Assembly (NCBI GenBank): GCA_029261675.1
Contig: JAJDBA010000080.1
Coordinates: forward strand, 1 to 8,075
Length of the DNA stretch: 8,075 nt
Source: Nitrospinaceae bacterium
GTDB lineage: Bacteria > Nitrospinota > Nitrospinia > Nitrospinales > VA-1
Direction: 5' to 3'
Shown here: positions 1 through 6,305 of the stretch, one piece after another
Position numbering within the stretch: position 1 is the first letter of the stretch
How the letters are laid out: each line of letters starts with the position of its first letter
The notes under the pieces: model-generated
Database searches by the model: none
The model's input: only the letters and a program-made list of their open reading frames with translations
What the model was told of the DNA's origin: nothing
Made by a program: the position numbers and the translations under genes

Positions 1-1
1 C

Positions 2-709
2 CCCTCCCTTGATACCGTATTGCCTTATCTTAAGCACCTACAAGATAGTTTCGTCTTAACTTGTGTCGACACAGCATTTCCCATTCTTCTTAAAAATGGA
101 ATACATCCTGATTATGTATTTTCTCTTGATCCGCAATATGAGAGTGCATTCCATTTTTCAGGTTATACTAATGGTTCCACGAAATTGATTTTCACTCCCA
201 CCGCGAACCACAATGTATTAAAAACTTTTCCCGGTGACCACTTCGTAATTTACAAAGATGGCCATGCGCTTGGTCAGCACGAGGAAATAGAAAAAAAAGG
301 AATTACACAAGCAGGCGGGTCGGTAGCTTGCCTGGGTGTCGATGCGTTAATTCAATTTGGATGCGATCCCATTTTCCTAATTGGACAGGATTGCGCATTG
401 ACTGGAGATCGTTATTATTCAAAACACAGCCGGTTCAATCAACAACTCTCTTCTCAAATATCCGGTTCCGCGCAGCTTAACAAGCTACATCAAGAAAAAT
501 TTCAAAAGAAAAAACCTGTGAAAATAAAAAATACGTATGGAAATGAAATATTGACCGACCAATTGATGTACAGCTATTTGCGTAACCTGGAGGAAATCTC
601 CCTACAAAATAAAAACACTCGAATATACAACCTATGCTCACAGGGAGCTGCTATAGAGGGTGTCGACCCTCTCTACTCCATTACCGAATTAATACGTTGG
701 TTTTCATAA
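2..709 (+). CDS. MAF_flag10/DUF115-family protein (motility accessory factor / MptE-like fold), 5' partial
   Basis: The frame is open from the first bases of the window, so the true start lies upstream; the TTG at 20 is inside the gene, because the preceding codons already read PSLDTVLPYL, the usual core of this family. About 235 residues are visible. Two family signatures can be seen: the N-terminal G-P-S-L-D type block followed by VDTAFPILLKNGIHPDYVFS and LDPQ, and the later GGSVACLGVDAL segment followed by GQDCALTGDRYYS. The fold is related to 6-hydroxymethylpterin diphosphokinase MptE. In bacteria, members often sit near flagellin or surface-glycan genes and are linked to flagellin glycosylation or motility (Maf), but no such neighbour is visible here. 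The gene ends with TAA 10 bp before the TPR gene, so the two are probably co-transcribed. The family call is firm, the cellular role is not. Confidence 0.85.
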   Translation, partial: PSLDTVLPYLKHLQDSFVLTCVDTAFPILLKNGIHPDYVFSLDPQYESAFHFSGYTNGSTKLIFTPTANHNVLKTFPGDHFVIYKDGHALGQHEEIEKKGITQAGGSVACLGVDALIQFGCDPIFLIGQDCALTGDRYYSKHSRFNQQLSSQISGSAQLNKLHQEKFQKKKPVKIKNTYGNEILTDQLMYSYLRNLEEISLQNKNTRIYNLCSQGAAIEGVDPLYSITELIRWFS

Positions 710-719
710 GAACCTAACT

Positions 720-1376
720 ATGAATCAAAACAGAAAGCTTATTAAATATCTGCCGCATTTAGGACTCCTGGCCTTGATCGTTTTTTTAATCACGGACACT
801 GCTCCAATAATTCTATCTACATCAAATTCGGGAAAAAGTTCAAAAAAAATGGAAGGCAGTCACAAAGAGGGTAGTCATAATGAAGGTAGCAACGGTCAAA
901 GTATTTCACAGGAAGAGAAAGAAAAAAGGATGGGTATCTTCCATTACAACGAAGGCAACAAAAGTTTTAAAGAGGGACGGTTTGATGAGGCCATAGATAA
1001 TTATAAAAAAGCACTCCATCACAATAAGACCCTCAAAGAGGCTGCTATAAACCTGAGCACCGCTTATATGAAAAACTCAAATTTTGACAAAGCGTTAGAA
1101 ACCTTAAAGGTGGGAATAGCACTTGACCCGACAAATCCGCACATCCATTACAACTATGCCTGCTATTACTCTTTAACCGGTCAGCCTAAAGCCAGTATGG
1201 AGAAATTAGAGGAAGCGATACGCTTGGGATTCACCAATTTCAAACAGATTGAGACAGACCCTGACTTGGAAAAGCTCCGCCGATCGCCTGAGTTTAAAAA
1301 TGGGGCTCTTACGTCAAATACCAAAATTTCATTTGAGTGGGATCAGGGCGACCGCACCCGAGGGGTTGATCTTTAA
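720..1376 (+). CDS. membrane-anchored TPR-repeat protein
   Basis: This is a 218-residue protein. It starts with a short basic stretch and a hydrophobic segment at about residues 11-32, which is most simply a signal anchor or uncleaved signal placing the rest outside the cytoplasm. A low-complexity hydrophilic linker follows at about 44-60, built from the near-repeats GSHKE, GSHNE and GSNG. Three tetratricopeptide units follow at about 72-105, 106-139 and 140-173, with typical motifs such as YNEGNKSFKEGRFDEAIDNY and ALDPTNPHIHYNYACYYSL. After them comes a DPDLEKLRRSPEF motif often seen at the end of such TPR domains. TPRs mediate protein-protein contacts, and no partner can be inferred. The Shine-Dalgarno is weak and the gene lies 10 bp behind the DUF115 gene, so it probably belongs to that transcript. 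Its last 48 bp overlap the 3' end of rnd on the other strand. Confidence 0.85.
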   Translation: MNQNRKLIKYLPHLGLLALIVFLITDTAPIILSTSNSGKSSKKMEGSHKEGSHNEGSNGQSISQEEKEKRMGIFHYNEGNKSFKEGRFDEAIDNYKKALHHNKTLKEAAINLSTAYMKNSNFDKALETLKVGIALDPTNPHIHYNYACYYSLTGQPKASMEKLEEAIRLGFTNFKQIETDPDLEKLRRSPEFKNGALTSNTKISFEWDQGDRTRGVDL

Positions 1377-2492
1377 TCCGACCTCTCCTTTTAACAGCGA
1401 CAACATGGGCTCGCCTATGCATTCTCTTCTCCAGCCTTGCAGAAGAAAATTTTCGTCCATATTTTGTTTTTGTTCAAAATGAGTCGCGAAGCGGTGTATC
1501 CGTTTGCGATCGGCCAGAACACTGGGTTCGATTTTCAATTCTTCAGAACGAATTTGCACAAAGGCAGATAATAGTTCTTCGATGCCGCGCATGGTGGAAT
1601 AGCCATCTGATTCTGGCAGTACAGGTAAATCACCCTCAGCCACAGCAGCTCCCTTTTCAACCGCTTTTATTATGTCCGCCCCACTCTTGCCAACTTCCTT
1701 ATGATAAAACCCTCTTAATGACGAAAGCGCTCCTACTTCACGTGGCATTTTACGTGCAATTTCCAGCAAGGTTTCATCGCGTACAATAGACTTGGCCAGA
1801 CAATCCCGAGAAACAGCAACATTTTCCCTCCATGCCGCCAGTTCTCTTAGCACGGCTAAATTTTGGGGTTTCAAACTTCGTAGGCTTTTAATTTTCAAAA
1901 AACGCTTTTGTGGATCGGACAAAGCAAACGTTTCCGGGTCTTCCCAGTTTTTCACCTCACCTGCGACCCAGTCGTTTCTCTTCAATTCAGTTAGTCTCTC
2001 GATAAGCCTTTCATAAGCAGGCATGAGGTAGCGAACATCGTCGATGGCATACTTTATCTGGTTATCACTTAAAGGGCGTCGGCACCAGTCCGTATAAGTT
2101 TCGGTTTTATGGATGTGTTTGCCCAAAGCTTTTTGAATTAACTTGGCAAATGAAATTTGTGATCCCCATCCAACAAGAGCAGCGGCAACCTGAGTATCAA
2201 ACACCGGTGGAATAACCTGCCCACAAAGACGCACCAGAATCTCCAGATCCTGACGGGCTGCGTGAAATACTTTTATTTTGCTGGGATCTTTTAGAATCTC
2301 CAATAATGGAGTCAAATCTTTCAGCAGAATGGGGTCGATCGCCCCACAACCCTCTTTTCCCGCAACCTGGATGAGTCCAATACGATGAAAATAGGTTCTT
2401 TCACGGACAAACTCTGTATCAACAGCAAGAACATCGGATGATTCCAAGCTCTTACAAAAATCATTTAACTGGTCTGGAGTTGTTATATACAT
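1329..2492 (-). CDS. rnd: ribonuclease D (DEDDy 3'-5' exoribonuclease with HRDC domain)
   Basis: The product has 387 residues, close to the usual RNase D length. RNase D trims the 3' ends of tRNA precursors and other structured RNAs using two metal ions. The DEDDy exonuclease residues are all visible: Asp25 and Glu27 in the VDTEF motif (Exo I), Asp82 in HAARQDLEIL (Exo II), and Tyr148 with Asp152 in QIKYAIDDVRYL (Exo III). An HRDC-type RNA-binding region follows at about 200-270 (FLKIKSLRSLKPQNLAVLRE onward), then a second helical region as in E. coli Rnd. The ATG at 2492 is chosen because the family N-terminus begins at this point; there is no strong Shine-Dalgarno. An intrinsic terminator upstream isolates it from the small gene behind it, and tandem TATAAT boxes suggest its own promoter. 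The 3' end overlaps the TPR gene tail-to-tail. Confidence 0.95.
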   Translation of the reverse strand: MYITTPDQLNDFCKSLESSDVLAVDTEFVRERTYFHRIGLIQVAGKEGCGAIDPILLKDLTPLLEILKDPSKIKVFHAARQDLEILVRLCGQVIPPVFDTQVAAALVGWGSQISFAKLIQKALGKHIHKTETYTDWCRRPLSDNQIKYAIDDVRYLMPAYERLIERLTELKRNDWVAGEVKNWEDPETFALSDPQKRFLKIKSLRSLKPQNLAVLRELAAWRENVAVSRDCLAKSIVRDETLLEIARKMPREVGALSSLRGFYHKEVGKSGADIIKAVEKGAAVAEGDLPVLPESDGYSTMRGIEELLSAFVQIRSEELKIEPSVLADRKRIHRFATHFEQKQNMDENFLLQGWRRECIGEPMLSLLKGEVGLKINPSGAVALIPLK

Positions 2493-2533
2493 AGATTTTC
2501 AAATAAAGGGCTAATAAACGACACGGGCAAAAG

Positions 2534-2572
2534 ATTATATTTGATTATAGTCAGTATGGATAGAGTTAATAA
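2534..2572 (-). promoter_or_regulatory. candidate rnd promoter with two tandem TATAAT boxes
   Basis: On the minus strand, two perfect TATAAT hexamers lie at 2549-2544 and 2539-2534, exactly 10 bp apart and within a short direct repeat (GATTATA twice on the plus strand). For the upstream box a weak -35, TTATTA, sits at 2572-2567 with a 17-bp spacer. For the downstream box the -35 is TATCCA, also with 17 bp. They lie between the upstream terminator and the rnd ATG at 2492, which is where an rnd promoter is needed. Confidence 0.5.
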
Positions 2573-2589
2573 CAACCGTTTCATCGAAT

Positions 2590-2622
2590 AAAAAAAGGCA
2601 CAACGACTTAGTCGCTGTGCCT
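2590..2622 (-). terminator. intrinsic terminator of the small gene upstream of rnd
   Basis: On the minus strand, AGGCACA (2622-2616) pairs with TGTGCCT (2602-2596). After one C-A mismatch, CGAC pairs with GTCG around a 3-nt TAA loop. The stem is followed at once by a run of seven T residues (2596-2590), the standard form of a rho-independent terminator. It lies 27 bp beyond the stop codon of the small gene and ahead of the rnd promoter, so it separates the two transcripts. Confidence 0.88.
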
Positions 2623-2648
2623 CTACAAAATCCTGAATTGCTAGTTGA

Positions 2649-2834
2649 TCATCTATCTTCTAGTTGAAACTCGTCTTTCTCATAAACCTTATTCGCTGTA
2701 TTGCCGCTTTCTTTATCCGTAAAATCGATCAATTTCTGTTCCCCATCTTTCCAAAACCTATTGCTCAGCTTTTTCGGGGATAGTACTTTCTTAAGCTCAC
2801 CTTTGGCGTCGAAAACCTTGACTTCGTAGAACAT
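2649..2834 (-). CDS. small uncharacterised protein, 61 residues
   Basis: I do not recognise a named family. The start at ATG 2834 is preferred because GGAGG lies 10 nt before it. A longer version from a TTG at 2891 would give 80 residues but has no ribosome-binding site. The 61-residue product begins MFYEVKVFDAKGELKKVLSP, is rich in charged and aromatic residues, and has no signal peptide, membrane segment or Cys/His metal site, so it is probably soluble and cytoplasmic. Alternating hydrophobic and charged residues at the N-terminus suggest a beta hairpin; this is inference. It has its own candidate promoter upstream and a strong intrinsic terminator downstream, so it looks like a genuine single-gene transcript rather than a chance frame. 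Function unknown. Confidence 0.65.
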   Translation of the reverse strand: MFYEVKVFDAKGELKKVLSPKKLSNRFWKDGEQKLIDFTDKESGNTANKVYEKDEFQLEDR

Positions 2835-2844
2835 ACGAGCCTTG

Positions 2845-2849
2845 CCTCC
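2845..2849 (-). promoter_or_regulatory. ribosome binding site deciding the small-gene start
   Basis: GGAGG on the minus strand ends 10 nt before the ATG at 2834. The longer TTG-started alternative at 2891 has no such site, so this motif argues for the 61-residue form. Confidence 0.55.
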
Positions 2850-2891
2850 AATAAATGTCTTCAATACCTTGTTTTTTAAAGTGCTAATCAA

Positions 2892-3195
2892 ACACTAAAA
2901 ACAAGATTTACCCTGCAAAACACATTCACCTTAAAATTAAACATTTTCAATGTCAAGCAAATAAGTTCAATTTTTTCAATGGTTAAACTTTAAATTACCC
3001 CAAATCGTATAAGATTTACTTTGGCGATATTTTTGCTATCCGCTTAAACTTATTCTAAGCATAAAAAACCAATCGTTTTCTTTTCAAAAAGTTAACCGGA
3101 AAAACATACTTTCTTTATGGCTATTTCAAGCTAAGATATTGATTTTAAACAGTAAAAACAAGGCAAACCAAATCACGAAAAGTCCCGATTTTTCA
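2892..3195. other. AT-rich intergenic stretch without a supported gene
   Basis: This region separates the divergent small gene and the tsaB unit. It is strongly AT-rich, and no frame in it has a ribosome-binding site or protein-like composition. Apart from the promoter of the small gene at its left end, it holds only weak 5-bp inverted repeats (3002-3006 with 3013-3017, and 3042-3046 with 3056-3060). Neither is followed by a T-tract on the appropriate strand. A small RNA cannot be excluded, but nothing here supports one directly. Confidence 0.6.
2928..2956 (-). promoter_or_regulatory. candidate promoter of the 61-residue gene
   Basis: A perfect -35 hexamer TTGACA lies at 2956-2951 on the minus strand. 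After a 17-bp AT-rich spacer comes TAAGGT at 2933-2928, a weak -10 matching 3 of 6 consensus positions. Transcription would start near 2921 and give a leader of about 85 nt before the ATG at 2834. Confidence 0.45.
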
Positions 3196-3224
3196 TTGAC
3201 TTTCAACATTGCATCCCCTATCTT
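3196..3224 (+). promoter_or_regulatory. candidate promoter of the leader-tsaB-DUF465-HDOD unit
   Basis: TTGACT at 3196-3201 (5 of 6 with the -35 consensus) is followed by a 17-bp spacer and TATCTT at 3219-3224 (4 of 6 with the -10 consensus). Transcription would start near 3231, about 20 nt before the leader ATG at 3251 and 55 nt before the tsaB ATG. The strength, spacing and position all fit. Confidence 0.65.
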
Positions 3225-3250
3225 TACATTGTATTTAAAGGAGCACTTCG

Positions 3251-3289
3251 ATGAGCTTTTCTCCACCTTTTTCCATTGAGAAACGATGA
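3251..3289 (+). CDS. 12-codon leader ORF overlapping the tsaB start
   Basis: ATG at 3251 opens a 12-residue frame, MSFSPPFSIEKR, that stops at TGA 3287-3289. It is preceded by a good Shine-Dalgarno, AAAGGAG at 3237-3243, with 7 nt spacing, and lies just downstream of the best promoter in the region. Its stop overlaps the tsaB ATG as ATGA, the classical arrangement for translational coupling. The tsaB start itself has only a weak GAG in front. The peptide has no feature that suggests its own function. It may serve only to bring ribosomes to tsaB. The leader shows no alternative hairpin or T-tract, so amino-acid attenuation is not supported. Confidence 0.45.
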   Translation: MSFSPPFSIEKR

Positions 3290-3969
3290 AAATATTGGGA
3301 ATGGACACCTCCTCACCTTCAGGAAGTGTCGCTCTTCTGGATGATAATGATCTCGTTTCTGAATCATTGATCGAAGGCTCACCCGCCTACTCCGACAAGC
3401 TTTTATTTGAGATAGATGCCATGCTAAATGGCTCTGGAACAAAATTAAATGAAATTGACGGGTTTGTTATTACAACAGGTCCCGGGTCATTTACTGGACT
3501 AAGAGTGGGAATAAGTTTGCTCAAAGGCTTTATTCTGGCGACGGAAAAACCTTTTGCATCGGTGAACACTCTGGAGGCCTATGCAAAAACAGTACAACCA
3601 GGCCCTTACGCTATTTGTCCGGTTTTGGATGCCAGAAAAAAAGAGGTCTATACCGCTTTGTTCAACTCTGAAAACGATCAATGCGTTAGATCAACTCCCG
3701 ATCAGGCTCTTTCAGCTGCCAATCTATGCGATCAAATAAAGCAACCTACTGCATTTATCGGAAATGGTTTGGATGTTTACAAAGAGATCTTCACATCCTG
3801 CCTTAAAGAGAAATTTGTTAACAATGTACCCACAAAGAATCTAACTGTTGCGGCCAGCGCAGTTTTAATCGCCAACGTAGAAAAAAATCTGCACTACGAT
3901 CTGGACTCTCTTATGATTAATTACGTCCGACCGTCTGAGGCAGAATTGAATTATACCGTTCCTAAATAA
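3286..3969 (+). CDS. tsaB: tRNA threonylcarbamoyladenosine biosynthesis protein TsaB
   Basis: TsaB is the ASKHA-fold partner of TsaD in the complex that, with TsaE, transfers threonylcarbamoyl from TC-AMP to A37 of ANN-decoding tRNAs (t6A). It is a cytoplasmic scaffold rather than the catalytic subunit. The 227 residues match the usual length (about 230). Family marks are the N-terminal ILGMDTSSPSGSVAL strand, GPGSFTGLRVGI at about 65-76, the central PVLDARKKEVYTALF segment, and a C-terminal NYVRPSEAELNY like the family's YLR segment. The His common in the following helix (EHTQ in E. coli, NHSV in B. subtilis) is Tyr35 here. The start fits the family N-terminus; it overlaps the leader ORF and has only a weak site of its own. 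The neighbours are DUF465 and HDOD genes rather than the frequent tsaE or rimI. Confidence 0.95.
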   Translation: MKILGMDTSSPSGSVALLDDNDLVSESLIEGSPAYSDKLLFEIDAMLNGSGTKLNEIDGFVITTGPGSFTGLRVGISLLKGFILATEKPFASVNTLEAYAKTVQPGPYAICPVLDARKKEVYTALFNSENDQCVRSTPDQALSAANLCDQIKQPTAFIGNGLDVYKEIFTSCLKEKFVNNVPTKNLTVAASAVLIANVEKNLHYDLDSLMINYVRPSEAELNYTVPK

Positions 3970-3981
3970 GAAGGAGGAAAA

Positions 3982-4209
3982 ATGAATATCAATCCCGATT
4001 TACTCGAAAAAGTTCAAAAAGAAAACAGAGAGTTTCGTGGCCTCTACCAGGAACACACCTCGCTGAAAAAAAAGGTTGAAGCGTTAAATAAAACGAAGAT
4101 CCTTACTCCAGAACAAGAAATAGAAAAGAAAAAACATCAAAAACAAAAATTGAGTCTCAAAGACAGAATGGAAAAAATTCTGAGCGACTTTGAAACAAGC
4201 ACCCATTAA
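3982..4209 (+). CDS. DUF465 (YdcH-like) small coiled-coil protein
   Basis: This 75-residue, highly charged protein has the DUF465/YdcH pattern: an N-terminal helix with ENREFRGLYQEHTSLKKKVE, a turn around ILTPEQEIE, and a second Lys-rich helix SLKDRMEKIL. Two antiparallel helices forming a coiled coil are expected. It has no Cys, signal peptide or membrane segment. The family is widespread in Gram-negative bacteria and its function is not established. Translation is well marked by AAGGAGG at 3971-3977, 4 nt before the ATG, which makes it one of the best ribosome-binding sites in the window. It lies 12 bp after tsaB and 21 bp before the HDOD gene, so co-transcription with both is likely. Confidence 0.85.
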   Translation: MNINPDLLEKVQKENREFRGLYQEHTSLKKKVEALNKTKILTPEQEIEKKKHQKQKLSLKDRMEKILSDFETSTH

Positions 4210-4230
4210 CTTTTAAAGACCTGAATATAT

Positions 4231-5091
4231 ATGAGAGATGAACTGATCTCCCTTATTGAAACAAAGGGGGATCTCCCACCCATCCCCGAAGTCCTTATAA
4301 ACCTGGAAAATCGCGTTAACGATCCTGATTGCGATATTTTGGAAATTTCTGCCATCATTGAAACTGAGCCGGTTTTATCAGGGCGATTGATTCAGCTTTC
4401 CAACAGCGTGCTTTTCGGGGGCGGACGAGAAAAATCCCTTGATGTTGAAGACTCTGTAATGAGACTGGGCATTAAAATGGTTCTCGACCTCGCCTATACC
4501 ATTCAGTTGCCTGGAGTATTCAAGAAACCAAAAGGCTTCAACCAATTTGACTTCTGGACTCATTCACTGGGTGTCGCTTATCTCACACGTTCTCTTGCAC
4601 ACATTGTAAAAATATCTTATGAGGAAATTGAGTTCGCCTATATGTGTGGACTCATGCACGATGTAGGCATTCTTGTTTTTGACCACCTAATCCCGGATCA
4701 ATACACAGAGTTATTGGAAAGGATCAAATCGACTGACCGCACCCTAGCGGAACATGAAGAAGAAACTTTCGGTATCACCCACGCCGAACTTGGAAAAAGG
4801 TTTATTGAAAGATGGTGGCCGGTTTCTCCCGATATGATAAAAGCCATCGCTACCCATCATGATGACACCGGAAAAAATGGCAATGTAAAACATATAGCCC
4901 ATCTGCTGACCACCGCTAATCTGCTAGCAAACCAGAATGGATTCGGAAACGGAATCGTTCCTGAAGACGCAGCACCTTTGGAATACGGCGTGCTCGACAA
5001 ACTGGATCTGGATTTTGAAGAGCTTGAAATATTAATCGAAAATACGAAAGAAGGATTAGAAGCCGCTCAATCCATCCTTAAGGGAAGTTAA
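4231..5091 (+). CDS. HDOD-domain signalling protein
   Basis: This is a 286-residue protein. Most of it, about residues 12-215, is one HDOD (HD-related output) domain: LPPIPEVLINLENRVNDPDC, the EPVLSGRLIQLSNS segment, the RLGIKMVLDLA helix, and then the HD-like half. HD-type residues are retained at His111 (FWTHSLG), His143-Asp144 (GLMHDVG), His184 (ITHAELG) and His209-His210 (ATHHDD). HDOD domains occur in bacterial signal-transduction and motility or stress regulators; most are not shown to be enzymes, and c-di-GMP or nucleotide hydrolysis is unproven. No receiver, GGDEF or EAL domain is attached, and the last 70 residues look like a helical tail. It is the third full gene of the tsaB unit, has a poor Shine-Dalgarno, and converges on the oxidoreductase gene 8 bp away with no terminator hairpin visible between them. 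Confidence 0.88.
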   Translation: MRDELISLIETKGDLPPIPEVLINLENRVNDPDCDILEISAIIETEPVLSGRLIQLSNSVLFGGGREKSLDVEDSVMRLGIKMVLDLAYTIQLPGVFKKPKGFNQFDFWTHSLGVAYLTRSLAHIVKISYEEIEFAYMCGLMHDVGILVFDHLIPDQYTELLERIKSTDRTLAEHEEETFGITHAELGKRFIERWWPVSPDMIKAIATHHDDTGKNGNVKHIAHLLTTANLLANQNGFGNGIVPEDAAPLEYGVLDKLDLDFEELEILIENTKEGLEAAQSILKGS

Positions 5092-5099
5092 GCAAATAT

Positions 5100-6305
5100 T
5101 CACGCGTTCAGCAGGCGCAATAAAAACTTGAAGGACACTGCAGTTTGAGCGGGTAACAGATCTCCGATCACACCCACCAATGTTTCCGCCAACTCAGGCT
5201 TCCTCTGCAAAGCTTTTACCACTCGGTCGCAAAAAAAACGACTATAAATAAGTTTCTGAAAAATGCGACTCAATAAAAATTTATTATCGAATTCCTGCCT
5301 TCTTCTTACCTCGTAGTCCTTGAGGACTTCGTTTGACCAATCCGATTTTTTAAAAGCTTTGTCTGCAACTTCGACGGCGATTTCAGAACTACGCAAAGAA
5401 AGGTAAATCCCTTCACCCGTAAAAGGATCGATAAACCCCATTGCATCACCCACCAGTAGCAACCCTCCACAAGGTATCGGTTTGATGGAAAAAGCCAGCG
5501 ACTCAATGGTGCGCACCGATTCGATGCATTTAGCACCTTGTAAGATTTTGCATCGATGAGAATTTCGCATCACGGCATCCAGATAAAACTTATCCGGCTT
5601 TTCGCCATGCATCGATTTATGGTTGACCACCAGCACCACGTTGGCACGTTCTTTACCTACGCTTGAGATACCCGTATAACCTGGACGAGAAACATGCATA
5701 TAACAATAATCATCGGCAATTTGTGCTCCTTGCCAATGCGCTGCCATAGCAATTTTAATATTTCCCGCAGGCTTATTTTTTAATCCCATTTTTTTTAACG
5801 AGAGTGCATTGCGTCCGCCCGCATCAATCACTAAAGGGGCTTTAAGAGTAAAAGAAGTTTTGTTCTCATCCCATCCACGAACTCCGGTAACGCGCCCCTC
5901 TGCAAACAAAAATTCTGTAACCTTGTGTTGTTCTCGAACCTCTACGCCAACTTGCTTCACCTGCTCCATTAAAATGGCATCCAATTCATATCTTGGAACA
6001 GACAAGCTGGTCGGGCGTGCATCCATCCCCGGCAATTGCGGATAATCAATCACAATCTCTTCACCTTCATAAGAAGAGATGGCCACCCCTTTCAATCTTT
6101 TCGGGGATAAAGCTTCGATGCGATCAAGGACTCCCAATCGTTTCAGTATCGGGTCCGCTGCGGGACTGATAAATTCACCGCAAACCTTGTCTCGTGGAAA
6201 CTTCGCCTGATCGCAAAGCACCACACGATAACCGAGCTGATTGAGTCCCAATGCAGCCGCGCAGCCAGCAGGGCCACCCCCGATGATAATGACATCGGTC
6301 ATCAT
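5100..6305 (-). CDS. FAD-dependent oxidoreductase, geranylgeranyl reductase-like family
   Basis: The 401-residue flavoprotein has an N-terminal FAD-binding Rossmann motif, VIIIGGGPAGCAAALGL at 5-21. FPRDKVCGEF at 36-45 follows, typical of the geranylgeranyl reductase-like group, then VIDAGGRNAL near 160 and the second FAD motif GDAMGFIDPFTGEGI starting at Gly286. Such enzymes reduce isoprenoid double bonds or hydroxylate aromatic or polyketide rings; the substrate here is unknown. There is no membrane anchor. The ATG at 6305 overlaps the TGA of the methyltransferase gene as ATGA, so the two are translationally coupled and probably act in one pathway. With that partner, the closest model is the methyltransferase/flavoprotein pair that tailors type III polyketide products such as alkylresorcinols (SrsB/SrsC in Streptomyces). 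That assignment is inference, because no synthase is present in the window. Confidence 0.88.
   Translation of the reverse strand: MMTDVIIIGGGPAGCAAALGLNQLGYRVVLCDQAKFPRDKVCGEFISPAADPILKRLGVLDRIEALSPKRLKGVAISSYEGEEIVIDYPQLPGMDARPTSLSVPRYELDAILMEQVKQVGVEVREQHKVTEFLFAEGRVTGVRGWDENKTSFTLKAPLVIDAGGRNALSLKKMGLKNKPAGNIKIAMAAHWQGAQIADDYCYMHVSRPGYTGISSVGKERANVVLVVNHKSMHGEKPDKFYLDAVMRNSHRCKILQGAKCIESVRTIESLAFSIKPIPCGGLLLVGDAMGFIDPFTGEGIYLSLRSSEIAVEVADKAFKKSDWSNEVLKDYEVRRRQEFDNKFLLSRIFQKLIYSRFFCDRVVKALQRKPELAETLVGVIGDLLPAQTAVSFKFLLRLLNA

Noticed and set aside
2..709. Reading the first gene as an MptE pterin biosynthesis enzyme
   Set aside because: The fold is shared, but the visible motifs are those of the bacterial MAF_flag10/DUF115 group and no pterin or methanogen pathway gene is nearby.
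1249..1482. Open plus-strand frame of 77 codons across the TPR/rnd junction, and a 74-codon one at 1792-2016
   Set aside because: Both lie over well-supported coding sequence in other frames, have no ribosome-binding site, and their translations look like shadow composition.
3001..3060. Small inverted repeats AAATC/GATTT and GCTTA/TAAGC in the AT-rich gap
   Set aside because: Five-base arms are expected by chance in DNA this AT-rich, and no T-tract or promoter accompanies them.
3126..3308. Minus-strand 60-codon frame upstream of tsaB
   Set aside because: It runs through the tsaB promoter and leader with low-complexity hydrophobic and basic residues and no ribosome-binding site.
4231..5091. 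Calling the HDOD protein a cyclic-di-GMP phosphodiesterase
   Set aside because: HD-like histidines are present, but the overall pattern is HDOD and the HD-GYP signature is missing, so an enzymatic claim is not supported.
5050..5100. Possible bidirectional terminator between the HDOD and oxidoreductase genes (AAGGAT paired with ATCCTT)
   Set aside because: The arms are only 6 bp with a 17-nt loop, lie inside the coding sequence and have no T-tract.
5809..6045. Plus-strand frame inside the oxidoreductase gene, and a similar one at 6341-6562 inside the methyltransferase gene
   Set aside because: They are antisense to genes with clear catalytic motifs and carry no start signals, so they are by-products of codon use on the real strand.
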